Shown: piece after piece, positions 43,101 to 52,054 of the stretch
Layout of the letters: the number at the start of each line of letters is the position of its first letter
Position numbering within the stretch: the stretch's first letter is position 1
NCBI RefSeq assembly: GCF_036088315.1
Contig: NZ_CP107996.1
Span: 2,810,501 to 2,874,500 of the forward strand
DNA length: 64,000 bases
Direction: 5' to 3'
DNA from: Streptomyces sp. NBC_00344
GTDB lineage: Bacteria; Actinomycetota; Actinomycetes; Streptomycetales; Streptomycetaceae
Program-made: the position numbers and the translations under genes
The notes under the pieces: generated by a model
What the model was told of the DNA's origin: nothing
The model's database searches: none
What the model saw: the letters and a program-made list of their open reading frames with translations, nothing else

Positions 43101-44660
43101 GCCCGCCATCCGCCCCTGGTTCTCCCGTGTTGCCTGCCGCCTGGTGAGTTCATTGATCAGTTCGTTGACCCGGCGGGCGATGGCCTCGGAGTCGGAGCCG
43201 ACCAGCGCGACACAGTCCTGGCCCTGCTGGGGCGCGGTGTGCGGGATCCAGTGCGCCCAGTCCCATTCGACGGCGGCATCCCGCGCGGAGGAGAGGACGA
43301 CCAGGGTCAGTTCACGGGGGCTGTGCAGCACGGCGGCCTGCACCGCGAGCCAGCGGGCGGTGGAGAGGGTACGCGGGCGGTCGCCCGAGATGCCCACCAC
43401 GCCCAGTTCGGGGAAGGGCAGCGTGATCGGTACGTCGGGGAGCCTCGGCGGCTCGGGTCCTTCGTCGTCGAACTGCGATCCGCGTCCCATGACGAGTTCG
43501 ATGTCGGCGGGCAGACTGCCCACTCCGATCCGCAGCTTCAGTACGTCCGGATCGGTGAGCCTGCGCTCCCAGAGCCGGCGGCGGGGTCCGGTGGCGAAGA
43601 GCAGGATCTCGGCCGGGTCCGGGTTCCCGGTGCGCAGCCTGCGCTGCTCCTCCTTGGCCACTCTGAGCAGATCGGCCTCGTGGGCGGCGACGTCCTTCTT
43701 GTACTGCTTGACCGATGTCTTGTTCTTCTTCTTGCCCTCACGGTTGTCGCTCAGCCATTGGCCGAGCATCATCACCGGGCTCATCAGGCAGAACATCAGC
43801 ATGTAGATCTGCTTGGTGACGAAGTACATCGCGAGGCCGAAAGCCATCGGCATCAGCGCGGCGATCATCTGGAAGCGGGCGCGTTCGCTCTTCGACGGGG
43901 GTGCGGGCACGACAAGTCGCGGGCGCGGCCGGAGCGGTGAGAGGCGCGGGGGCCTGTTGTAGGCGAGCCCGCCCTCACCGGTGTCGGAGAGATGGGCGTC
44001 CGGTTCGCCGGCCTCGTCGAGTATGAAGAGGGAGTCCCCGATGCGGGCGACCCCGCCGAGCGGCCAGGGCTGCTCCGCGCCGACCGGTACGTCGTCGAGC
44101 TGGACGGCGGCGCCGGGCTGTGGAGCGAGGGTCGCTCTGCCCTGCACGTCGATCGCCAGCCGCGCTGCCACCGGAGGCAGTTGGGGGTCGGCGACGGCAA
44201 GTGTGCAGGTGGGCGCGGACCCGATGGTGGCGGTTCCGGCGGCAAGCCGGACGACCCGCCCGGAGGCAGACCCGGCGGCCACCCGGAGTTCGTAGCGGCC
44301 GAGAGGTTCACCGCGGCGCAGCAGCGGGCCGATCGAGTCGTCCACGGAGATCCGTATGCCGTCACGCAGTACGGACGCCACCGGTGTACGCGGGTCGCAG
44401 CGGTGTCCGTCGGCCCAGAGGGTGGGACCCTGGACGGGTTGGTTGCCGTAGCTGAACCGCGGGTCCAGGGTGGTCCCCGGCATGGGGACGACAACGGACG
44501 GCATCACGGCGTGCCCGGGGCCGTAGCCGGGCTGCTGTGGTCCCTGCCGGGTGGCCGCGAGTACCTCCGCGAGGTCCCCCGCGGTGGCCGCATCATCCGT
44601 ATTGACCAGTACGTCCTGGGGCTCTTCCCCCTCCCGCACGACGGTCACCAGCACTCGCAT
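40170..44660 (-). CDS. EccC/EssC-like T7SS FtsK-SpoIIIE ATPase with FHA domain
   Basis: 1,496-residue coupling ATPase of the T7SS. Order: unassigned N-terminus, FHA-like domain (about 125-215), two membrane helices (about 263-282 and 286-303), then three FtsK/SpoIIIE units. Unit 1 has Walker A GTTGAGKS (689-696) and Walker B LVLVIDE (about 794-800). Units 2 and 3 have GGARCGRST (1025-1033) and GPPKSGRSN (1322-1330), where Arg replaces the catalytic Lys, so they may bind but hydrolyse poorly. FHA domain ahead of the helices is the EssC layout rather than the mycobacterial split EccCa/EccCb. The upstream kinase could phosphorylate a partner read by the FHA domain. Confidence 0.93.
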   Translation of the reverse strand: MRVLVTVVREGEEPQDVLVNTDDAATAGDLAEVLAATRQGPQQPGYGPGHAVMPSVVVPMPGTTLDPRFSYGNQPVQGPTLWADGHRCDPRTPVASVLRDGIRISVDDSIGPLLRRGEPLGRYELRVAAGSASGRVVRLAAGTATIGSAPTCTLAVADPQLPPVAARLAIDVQGRATLAPQPGAAVQLDDVPVGAEQPWPLGGVARIGDSLFILDEAGEPDAHLSDTGEGGLAYNRPPRLSPLRPRPRLVVPAPPSKSERARFQMIAALMPMAFGLAMYFVTKQIYMLMFCLMSPVMMLGQWLSDNREGKKKNKTSVKQYKKDVAAHEADLLRVAKEEQRRLRTGNPDPAEILLFATGPRRRLWERRLTDPDVLKLRIGVGSLPADIELVMGRGSQFDDEGPEPPRLPDVPITLPFPELGVVGISGDRPRTLSTARWLAVQAAVLHSPRELTLVVLSSARDAAVEWDWAHWIPHTAPQQGQDCVALVGSDSEAIARRVNELINELTRRQATRENQGRMAGSLTPDPHILVVLDGARLLRRMPGVPQLLQEGPALGIFALCIDEDERLLPEECRAVVCWTPDSPSRVRLLGSGLEAVGEVLADQVANDWCELLARSLAPVRDVSRDDADSALPTAARLLHLIGMPDPTGSDIERVWKAGGSTTAAPIGIAADGPFVLDIRRDGPHALVAGTTGAGKSELLQTIIASLAVANRPDALNYVLIDYKGGSAFMDCARLPHTVGMVSDLDAHLTERALASLAAELHRREEILFNTGTKDIEDYNDTRKLRPELEPMPRLVLVIDEFASLVAELPDFIAGLVDIARRGRSLGVHLVLATQRPAGVVSADIRANTNLRIALRVTDGAESQDVIDAMDAGAIAKSTPGRAFVRSGAQSLVGVQSARIGGRRPATGGSGPKATLAPLTWPMYSRPAPRAAEADDDGTMVTDLAVLVDAIRAGSETMGFPAPRSPWLPPLSEHVTIDELAEFDDPSATYSDVAPIGYGLTDLPAQQARKPLAVDLVHGEHTLLIGGARCGRSTALRTLGGAIVRQTSPFDVHVYAIDCGSNALLPLVRLPHVGAVVNRDEPDRVRRLLDRLLAEIARRQQMLAMEGASSAAEQRAGAAPEDRLPWMVLLLDGWEGFVSTFENYNYGQLIEQLQRIFREGSAVGLKVVMTADRSGLSGNVASAFADRLVLRFADVNDYSMAGLQTREVPKDMPPGRALRITDNGVEETQIALLDADPAGQAQVRRLREIAEAAQTHYGRIPVGRGPMRVDALPARITAEHAMALDPTPAPRSPLWALLGVGGDELSPMGVDLQESGPGFVIAGPPKSGRSNALVVATESLLRAGTPVVLITPRRSPLRDLEGRDGVLGVLNGESREDDLDELLEQAEGRPYVVVVDDAELLYDGNLDEALENVIRKGADGDHGLIAAGTTDSLASQYRGFVPEARKSRNGILLTPQTPQEGELFNVRLPSNSAAGPAGSGLLIAGGTLTPIQGALRG

Positions 44661-44760
44661 GCTCGTCTTCCTCCCTGCCGGCCCGCGCTGGCCACATCGT
44701 CCATGGATGCACTGAGGCTAATGGGTGCGAACGCGGGCCGGAACAGGCGCCCCTCGCCCT

Positions 44761-47028
44761 TCAGACTGCCGGGAGGGCGTAGATCTCGCCGCCGTGGGTG
44801 GCCAGCAACCGCTGCCCCGACACGGCGATGTGCCACTGCTCCTCGGTGCCCTTGTTGTCGTTGTAAGTCCAGCGGGACTTACCGGTCCTCGGATCGAGGG
44901 CGAAGATCCCGCCGTCGTCGTTGTACGACGCACCGTAGAGGGTCTGCCCGACGCGGGCGTACTCCGTCGGAGCGCTTCGCGCTCCGGTCTCCTCACAGAG
45001 CCATACCTTCTTGCCACTCCTGGGATTGATGGCCCAGAGACCCTGTTCGTAGTCGGCGGCGTAGAGCACCTCGCCGACGACTCTCGGTTCCTTGAAGCCG
45101 CGACGGCCGTTGGCAGGCAGCGTCCACCGGTTGTGGCCGGATTCGACGTCGACCGCGAGCAGGGTCTCCCCCGGGACGAAGACAAGCCCGCCGTGCACCT
45201 CGGGAGTCCATTCGAGGTCGCCACCGATCTTCCGGGACCAGAGCTGCCTGCCCTTCCCGGTCTCGCGCACGGTGAGGTTGTCGTTGGAGTCCGTGTAGAC
45301 GAGCCGCCCCGCCACGGCGGTGCCCATGACGTCGTAGTCGTCGGTCCCCTTGTCGCGGGTCTGCTTCCAGATCACCTTGCCTGTCCGGTGGCTGATCGCG
45401 GCCACCGCGGTCAGCCCGTCACGGATCCTGCCGTCGTTGACGGAGGCCACCACATAGACGTTCCGCTCATCGGCGGCGATGACGGCGGAGGCCGTCATCG
45501 CCTTGCCCAGACGGCTGCGCCAGGCTTCATTGCCGCTCTTCAGGTCGAGGCCGATGACGTCGCCGTCGTACTCCGTGCTGAGCAGGAAGAGCTTTCCCCC
45601 GGCGGCTGCCAGCGGTGAGCCCGGCGGGGCCACGCCGGGCCGGGTCCACACCGGTTTGCCGGTCCCGGCGTTGTACGCGATCAACGGGTCGCCGCTGATC
45701 AGCAGCGTGCCGTCATGGACCAGGAGCCGCTGGTCGGGGCTGATGGTGTCCACCGAGACCGGTGTGTGCCAGAGCACCTGCGGTGCTGTGCCGGGAGGCG
45801 GGGTGGTGAACGTGTCTCCGCCCCGGCCCGTACCGGCCTGCGTGTTCTGCCGGGCCTTGTCGTCCGCGGCCTTGCCGCCGGGGCCGGCCATCCACGCCGC
45901 TCCGCCCCCCAGCAGCCCGACGCCGACGACGCCGCCGGCCGCGATGCCGAGGAAACGACGGCGGGAGGGGGCCGCGGGCGCGCCGGTGGCGCCCGGATTG
46001 TCCAGGACCGTCGGGACCGGACCGAAGCCCTGGGAGGCCGCGGTCGGGAAAGTCGCGGCGGCCGGGAAGGCGGGGTTGGCGCCAGGAGTCGCTGGGGGCG
46101 CCGCGTCCGCCGGCACCGGGACGTTGCCCCCCGCAGGCGTCTCCAGGTCCAGTATCCGCGAGGCATGGGTGGCGATCGTCGACGAGACCGCCGATGGCAG
46201 CCAGTCGGCGAGGACGGCGCCGTTGTCCCCGGGGGTCAGTGACCGGAGGATCTCCGCCGGGGTCGGGCGGTGCGCCGGGTCCTTGGCCAGGCAGGCGCGG
46301 ATCAGGCCGGTCAGCATCTGGGGCGTACCGGTCAGATCGGGCTCCGTGTGGACCACCTGGTAGAGCATGGCCGCCGGGGCGACCGCATCGCCGAAGACAT
46401 TGCGCCCGGTGGCCGCGAAGGCCAGGACGGCGCCCAGCGAGAAGACGTCTCCCGACACCCCGACATCCCGGCCGAGCGCCTGCTCCGGGGGCATGTAACC
46501 GGGCGAGCCGACCACAACTCCGTTCTGCGTCATACGACTTCCGTCCACCGCTCGTGCGATGCCGAAGTCGATGACGCGGGGGCCGTCGGCGGCGAGGAGG
46601 ACGTTGGACGGCTTGAGGTCGCGATGGATCAGACCGGCCCCGTGGATTTCCTGCAGCGCCGCAGCCAGGCCCGCACCGAGCGCGCGCACCGTGTGCTCGG
46701 GCAGTGCTCCGTGGGCCGCGACCACATCGGTGAGGTCCGGGCCGAGGACGTACGCCGTCGCCAGCCAGGGCAGCGGCGCTTCCGGGTCGGCGTCGACGAC
46801 GGGAGCGGTGTGGCGGCCCGAGACCGCCTTGGCTATCTCGACCTCGTGCCGGAACCGCTGCCGGAACGCCGGGTCGGCGGCGAGGTCCTGGCGCACCACC
46901 TTCACCGCGACGGTGCGCCCGCCGGGGGAGCGTGCCAGATAGACCCGGCCCATGCCGCCGGCTCCGAGCTGCCCCAACAGCCGGTAGTTTCCCAGCGTCT
47001 GCGGATCATCCGGCTGCAACGGGTCCAT
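44761..47028 (-). CDS. AfsK-like Ser/Thr kinase with PQQ beta-propeller
   Basis: 755 residues. Kinase domain 14-265: P-loop GQLGAGGMG, Lys43, HRDLKPSN (135-142), DFG (154-156), all intact. A Pro/Ala linker leads to a membrane helix at about 358-383, followed by a C-terminal domain of WxxxxGxxxW-type PQQ repeats (about 420-755). The helix is preceded by SRRRFLG (355-361), a twin-arginine-like sequence. The ATG at 47028 has GGGGGA ten bases upstream; TTG at 47037 is an alternative. It lies directly upstream of the EssC-like gene on the same strand, 100 bases apart, so co-transcription is likely. Confidence 0.92.
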   Translation of the reverse strand: MDPLQPDDPQTLGNYRLLGQLGAGGMGRVYLARSPGGRTVAVKVVRQDLAADPAFRQRFRHEVEIAKAVSGRHTAPVVDADPEAPLPWLATAYVLGPDLTDVVAAHGALPEHTVRALGAGLAAALQEIHGAGLIHRDLKPSNVLLAADGPRVIDFGIARAVDGSRMTQNGVVVGSPGYMPPEQALGRDVGVSGDVFSLGAVLAFAATGRNVFGDAVAPAAMLYQVVHTEPDLTGTPQMLTGLIRACLAKDPAHRPTPAEILRSLTPGDNGAVLADWLPSAVSSTIATHASRILDLETPAGGNVPVPADAAPPATPGANPAFPAAATFPTAASQGFGPVPTVLDNPGATGAPAAPSRRRFLGIAAGGVVGVGLLGGGAAWMAGPGGKAADDKARQNTQAGTGRGGDTFTTPPPGTAPQVLWHTPVSVDTISPDQRLLVHDGTLLISGDPLIAYNAGTGKPVWTRPGVAPPGSPLAAAGGKLFLLSTEYDGDVIGLDLKSGNEAWRSRLGKAMTASAVIAADERNVYVVASVNDGRIRDGLTAVAAISHRTGKVIWKQTRDKGTDDYDVMGTAVAGRLVYTDSNDNLTVRETGKGRQLWSRKIGGDLEWTPEVHGGLVFVPGETLLAVDVESGHNRWTLPANGRRGFKEPRVVGEVLYAADYEQGLWAINPRSGKKVWLCEETGARSAPTEYARVGQTLYGASYNDDGGIFALDPRTGKSRWTYNDNKGTEEQWHIAVSGQRLLATHGGEIYALPAV

Positions 47029-47164
47029 AACTGACAATCCCCCACTGGTGCTTTGCTGACGTGTGCACGTTGACTACGCCACAGTAGAGAACCGGTTCCG
47101 CCGGCACGCCGCGGGACCACGACGGCCGCCCCCGCAGGCGCTCACCCGACAGGCGGAGCACGCA

Positions 47165-47183
47165 GGCCCGGAGTACTCGGGCC
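47165..47183 (-). terminator. Candidate hairpin after mqnA
   Basis: GGCCCG-GAGTACT-CGGGCC, a six-base stem just downstream of mqnA. A further perfect palindrome CCCGGGTACCCGGG follows at 47183-47196. Either could terminate mqnA transcription or act upstream of the kinase gene; weak call. Confidence 0.4.
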
Positions 47184-47213
47184 CCGGGTACCCGGGCCGG
47201 GTGGCAACCGGCT

Positions 47214-48128
<915 letters not shown>

Positions 48129-48199
48129 CTAGACCTGCCTTGTACGGTGAAGAACTCAGGGTCGCCCGGCGGCCCGCGAGCCGCTCGGCAAACGTCCCG

Positions 48200-48215
48200 G
48201 TGAAGTGATCTTCAC
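48200..48215 (+). promoter_or_regulatory. Inverted repeat between mqnA and cold-shock gene
   Basis: GTGAAG-TGAT-CTTCAC, six-base arms with a four-base spacer, in the divergent promoter region. A -10-like TAGGCT follows at 48243-48248. Candidate operator; regulator unknown. Confidence 0.4.
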
Positions 48216-48285
48216 CTCTACCGCGGGCGCGCGAGCCCATGCTAGGCTCGCCGCAAGTTGCAGTTTGGTTTCCCTTGCAGTACAG

Positions 48286-48313
48286 AGCCTGCGGAGCATG
48301 TGACCCGCAGGCT
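48286..48313 (+). promoter_or_regulatory. Terminator-like hairpin in leader of cold-shock gene
   Basis: AGCCTGCGG and CCGCAGGCT form a perfect nine-base stem, ten-base loop, followed by TTTG, inside the leader of about 130 bases. It looks like an attenuator or temperature-responsive structure. Confidence 0.55.
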
Positions 48314-48378
48314 TTTGTAGTTTTCAGACTTCTTAGCAGGTTCTGGAGCAGGGCAACCCTTTGGCCCAAGGAGGGCTT

Positions 48379-48582
48379 ATGGCTACCGGAACCGTCAAGT
48401 GGTTCAACGCTGAAAAGGGCTTCGGCTTCATCGCCCAGGACGGCGGCGGCCCGGATGTCTTCGTCCACTACTCCGCGATCAACGCGTCTGGTTTCCGCTC
48501 ACTCGAGGAGAACCAGGTCGTGAACTTCGACGTCACGCAGGGCCCGAAGGGTCCGCAGGCGGAGAACGTCACCCCGGCCTAG
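48379..48582 (+). CDS. Cold-shock protein (CspA family)
   Basis: 67-residue single OB-fold protein that binds single-stranded RNA/DNA. RNP1 (KGFGFI) and RNP2 (VFVHYS) motifs are intact. Length is standard and the ATG at 48379 follows AAGGAGGG; six codons upstream in frame are excluded as a start. It has a structured leader and is followed by a strong terminator, so it is a monocistronic, probably highly expressed gene. Confidence 0.96.
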   Translation: MATGTVKWFNAEKGFGFIAQDGGGPDVFVHYSAINASGFRSLEENQVVNFDVTQGPKGPQAENVTPA

Positions 48583-48625
48583 TTGCCCGGGCCGATCGGA
48601 TCGCGGTCGGGAATAGCACCACCCA

Positions 48626-48665
48626 AGGAGCCCGCTCCGCACGTTTTCGTGCGGAGCGGGCTCCT
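48626..48665. terminator. Strong terminator after cold-shock gene
   Basis: A perfect 18-base stem (starting AGGAGCCCGCTCCGC) around a TTTT loop at 48644-48647. Lies between the convergent cold-shock and acyl-CoA synthetase genes and probably serves both. Confidence 0.88.
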
Positions 48666-48793
48666 GCCTTGTGACGGGCCGGCCGGCCCGGGCGGCCGCA
48701 CCCTTGCCCCGTAACGGCCCGTGGCCGGGTGACCGCCCACGGTCCCGTGACGGCCCCGGCCCGGGACGCAGCGCTCGGTCCTCGGGAGGGTCC

Positions 48794-50686
48794 TCAGCGG
48801 GTCCTGCGGTCGTAGAGCCCTTCGATCTCCGCAGCGAAGTCCTTCTCGATCGCCGCCCGCTTCAGCTTCAGCGAAGGCGTCAGATGCCCGCTCTCCTCCG
48901 TGAACTCCACCGGCAGGACGGTGAACCTGCGGATGGACTCGGCCCGTGAGACCAGCCGGTTGGCCTCGTCCACGGCACGCTGGAGGGCGGCCAGCAGGTC
49001 CTCGTCCTCCACGAGTCTGCGCATCGAGAGGTCCGTCTTGTTCCGCATCCGGCGCCAGTGGGCGAGCCCGTCGGGTTCCAGGGTGATCAGTGCCGTGATG
49101 TACGAGCGGTTGTCGCCGATCACCATGCACTGCCCCACCAGCGGATGCGCCCGCAGCCAGTCCTCAAGGGGGGCCGGCGCGACGTTCTTGCCGGCGGAGG
49201 TGATGATCAGGTCCTTCTTGCGTCCGGTGATCGTCAGATAGCCGTCCCCGTCCAGCGCGCCCACATCCCCGGTCGGGAACCACCGGTCGGGTACCGGCCT
49301 GGCAGCCGCGTCGTGCTGCGCGTCCCAGTAGCCGCTGAACACCTGGCCACCGCTGAGCAGCACCTCGCCGTCCTCCGCGATACGGACCGCGGTGCCTGGC
49401 AGCGGCCAGCCCACCGTGCCGAGCCGCGGCTTCAACGGGGGCGTGACGGTCGCCGCCGCGGTGGTCTCGGTGAGGCCGTACCCCTCGAAGATCTGGATGC
49501 CGGCGCCGGCGTAGAACGCCGCGAGGCGGTGACCGAGCGGGGAACCGCCGCAGATCGCGTACTTCACCCTGCCGCCGAGTGCCGCCCGGATCCGCCGGTA
49601 GACCAGCGGGTCGTACAGCGCGTGGGCCAGCCGCAGGCCCACGCCGGGGCCGCGGCCCGTGCCGTGCTCGACGGCCTCAAGGGCCTGTCCGTAACGCTGG
49701 GCGATCCTGGCCGCCCGGTCGAAGGACGAGGCCCGGCCCATCTTCTCGGCGGTCGCCCGGCCGGTGTTGTAGACCTTCTCCAGCACGTACGGGATCGCCA
49801 GCAGGAACGTCGGCCGGAAGCCGGCGAGATCGGCGAGCAGATCATCGGTGGCGATGCTGGGGGCGTGGCCCAGGCGTACCCGGGCCCGCAGACAGCCGAT
49901 CGCGACCATCCGGCCGAAGACATGGGAGAGCGGCAGGAAGAGCAGGGTGGACGCCGGGTCCTTGCTCACCGACTTGAACACCGGGTGCAGCAGCTCGATC
50001 GCGTTGTCCACCTCGGCGAAGAAGTTGCCGTGGGTGAGGACACAGCCCTTGGGCCGCCCCGTGGTGCCCGAGGTGTAGATGAGCGTCGCGACATGGGAGG
50101 GCGAGAGACCGGCCCGCCGGTCCGCGACCACCTGGTCCGGTACGTGCCGCCCGGCGTCCTTCAGCACGCCGATCGCGCCGGTGTCGAACTCCCACAGTTG
50201 GGCCAGCCCCGGAAGCTGACGGCGCTCCGAGCTGATGATCCGCGCCTGTTCCTTGTTCTCCACGGCGCAGGCGACCGCACCCGAGTCCTGGAGTATCCAG
50301 CGGGCCTGGAACGCGGAGGACGTCGGGTAGATGGGCACGGTGACCAGGCCCGCCGCCCAGGCGGCGAAGTCCAGCAGGGTCCACTCGTAGGTGGTGCGTG
50401 CCATGATCGCGACACGGTCGCCGGGCTGCAGGCCCTCGGCGATCAGTCCTTTCGCCACGGCCTGGACATCGGCGGCGAACTCCAGGGCGGAGACGTCCTG
50501 CCAGCTGTCGTCCGGCCGCTTCCTGCTGATCACCGGCTCATCGGGGGCCTGATGGGCGTTGTCGAAAGGGATGTCGGCCAGCGATCCGTGCTCGACGGGG
50601 GGTACCAGCGGCGGTACGGACACTTCCCGCACCATTCCGTCCACCCACCGCTTGTGCGGTTCAACCTGCTGCACTGACACGGTCAC
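48794..50686 (-). CDS. Long-chain acyl-CoA synthetase (FadD15-like)
   Basis: Activates fatty acids to acyl-CoA through an acyl-AMP intermediate. 630 residues, with the AMP-binding loop YTSGTTGRPKG near 213-223, the YGLTE motif near 400 and the GRKKDLIITSAGKNVAP end segment. The GTG at 50686 has GAGGAG six bases upstream; the ATG further up is less likely. It lies 46 bases downstream of the thiolase gene on the same strand, so both can be read from the promoter between thiolase and FabG. Chain-length preference is unknown. Confidence 0.92.
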   Translation of the reverse strand: MTVSVQQVEPHKRWVDGMVREVSVPPLVPPVEHGSLADIPFDNAHQAPDEPVISRKRPDDSWQDVSALEFAADVQAVAKGLIAEGLQPGDRVAIMARTTYEWTLLDFAAWAAGLVTVPIYPTSSAFQARWILQDSGAVACAVENKEQARIISSERRQLPGLAQLWEFDTGAIGVLKDAGRHVPDQVVADRRAGLSPSHVATLIYTSGTTGRPKGCVLTHGNFFAEVDNAIELLHPVFKSVSKDPASTLLFLPLSHVFGRMVAIGCLRARVRLGHAPSIATDDLLADLAGFRPTFLLAIPYVLEKVYNTGRATAEKMGRASSFDRAARIAQRYGQALEAVEHGTGRGPGVGLRLAHALYDPLVYRRIRAALGGRVKYAICGGSPLGHRLAAFYAGAGIQIFEGYGLTETTAAATVTPPLKPRLGTVGWPLPGTAVRIAEDGEVLLSGGQVFSGYWDAQHDAAARPVPDRWFPTGDVGALDGDGYLTITGRKKDLIITSAGKNVAPAPLEDWLRAHPLVGQCMVIGDNRSYITALITLEPDGLAHWRRMRNKTDLSMRRLVEDEDLLAALQRAVDEANRLVSRAESIRRFTVLPVEFTEESGHLTPSLKLKRAAIEKDFAAEIEGLYDRRTR

Positions 50687-50732
50687 TTGCGGCTCCTCAT
50701 GTCGTCGTACGCGGCCGTGGTGCACCGCGGGG

Positions 50733-51983
50733 TCAGGGTCGTTCCAGCACCGCGGTCACTCCCAGACCGCCCGCCGCGCAGATCGAGATCAGGCCCCGCC
50801 CCGGGGCGTCCCGCTCCGCCAGCAGCTGGGCGAGCGTGGCGACGATCCTGGCGCCGGTGGCGGCGAAGGGGTGACCGGTCGCGAGCGAGGAGCCCGCGAC
50901 ATTGAGCTTCGCGCGGTCGACCGGGGCAAGGCCCTGTTTCTCCCAGGCGGCGAGGGTGGCCAGCACCTGGGACGCGAAGGCCTCGTGGATCTCGAAGAGG
51001 TCGAAGTCGCCGATGGTGAGACCTGCGCGCTCCAGCATCCGCGGCACGGCGTGGGCGGGGGCCATCAGCAGCCCGTCGTCGCCGTGGACGTAGTCCACCG
51101 CCGCGGCCTCGTACAGGGTCAGGTAGGCGAGCGGCCGGAGTCCGCGTTCCTGCGCCCACTCCTCGCTCGCCAGCAGCACGGTGGCCGCGCCGTCGGTCAG
51201 CGGGGTCGAATTGCCCGCTGTCATTGTCGCGTTCGCGTGCTCGACGCCGAACACCGGTTTCAGCGCGGCGAGTTTCCCGGCAGTGGATCCCGGTCGGAGG
51301 TTCTGGTCGCGATGAAGCCCGCGGAAGGGCACCACCAGGTCCCGCAGGAAGCCGCGCTCATAGGCCGCGGCCAGGTGCTGGTGACTGGCGGCGGCCAGTG
51401 CGTCCTGCGCCTCGCGGCTCACCCCCCACTCGCGGGCGGAGACCGCCGCGTGCTCGCCCATCGAGAGTCCGGTACGCGGTTCGGCGTTGCGCGGGATGTC
51501 CGGCACCAGATGCCGGGGACGCACCCGGCCGAGTGCCCGGAGCCGCCCTGCGGTGGTCTTCGCCCGGCGGGCCTCCAGGAGAATCCGCCTGAGCTGGTCG
51601 TTGACGCCGAGCGGGGCGTCGCTCGCGGTGTCGGAGCCGCCGGCGATCGCGGAGTCGATCGCGCCGAGGGCGATCTTGTTGGCGGTGGCGATGACCGCCT
51701 GGAGGCCCGTCCCGCAGGCCTGCTGGATGTCGTACGCCGGGGTCCGGGGGTCCAGGCGTGAGCCCAGGACCGTCTCCCGTGCGAGGTTGAAATCGCGGCT
51801 GTGCTTGAGCACGGCGCCCGCGACGAACTCCCCGATCCGCTCGCCCTCCAGAGCGAACCGCCCGACCAGTCCGTCCAGTGCCGCAGCCAGCATGTCCTGA
51901 TTGGACGCGGTGGCGTACGGGCCGTCGGAGCGCGCGAAGGGGATACGACTGCCGCCGATCACAGCGACTTTGAGCGGCATCAT
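50733..51983 (-). CDS. Acetyl-CoA C-acetyltransferase (thiolase, FadI-like)
   Basis: 416-residue thiolase, catalysing the last step of beta-oxidation or its reverse. Nucleophile Cys in QQACGTGLQA (about residue 90), the His in HPFAATGARI and the C-terminal Cys in ICAAGGLGVTAVLE are all present. AGGAG is nine bases before the ATG at 51983. The gene is divergent from the FabG-like gene across a 70-base spacer with a perfect palindrome. With the acyl-CoA synthetase, reductase and hydratase it makes a lipid-oxidation or modification set. Confidence 0.93.
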   Translation of the reverse strand: MMPLKVAVIGGSRIPFARSDGPYATASNQDMLAAALDGLVGRFALEGERIGEFVAGAVLKHSRDFNLARETVLGSRLDPRTPAYDIQQACGTGLQAVIATANKIALGAIDSAIAGGSDTASDAPLGVNDQLRRILLEARRAKTTAGRLRALGRVRPRHLVPDIPRNAEPRTGLSMGEHAAVSAREWGVSREAQDALAAASHQHLAAAYERGFLRDLVVPFRGLHRDQNLRPGSTAGKLAALKPVFGVEHANATMTAGNSTPLTDGAATVLLASEEWAQERGLRPLAYLTLYEAAAVDYVHGDDGLLMAPAHAVPRMLERAGLTIGDFDLFEIHEAFASQVLATLAAWEKQGLAPVDRAKLNVAGSSLATGHPFAATGARIVATLAQLLAERDAPGRGLISICAAGGLGVTAVLERP

Positions 51984-52002
51984 CTCGACCAACTCCTGAC
52001 CC

Positions 52003-52020
52003 TTGAGTAACCTTACTCAA
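52003..52020. promoter_or_regulatory. Perfect palindromic operator between divergent lipid genes
   Basis: TTGAGTAA-CC-TTACTCAA, eight-base arms with a two-base spacer, placed midway between the thiolase and FabG starts. The size and symmetry fit a TetR-type operator; the TetR gene at 54297-54974 is the natural candidate to bind it. Confidence 0.65.
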
Positions 52021-52054
52021 GAGTAAATCTACGATGCCACAGGGAGTCCGGACA

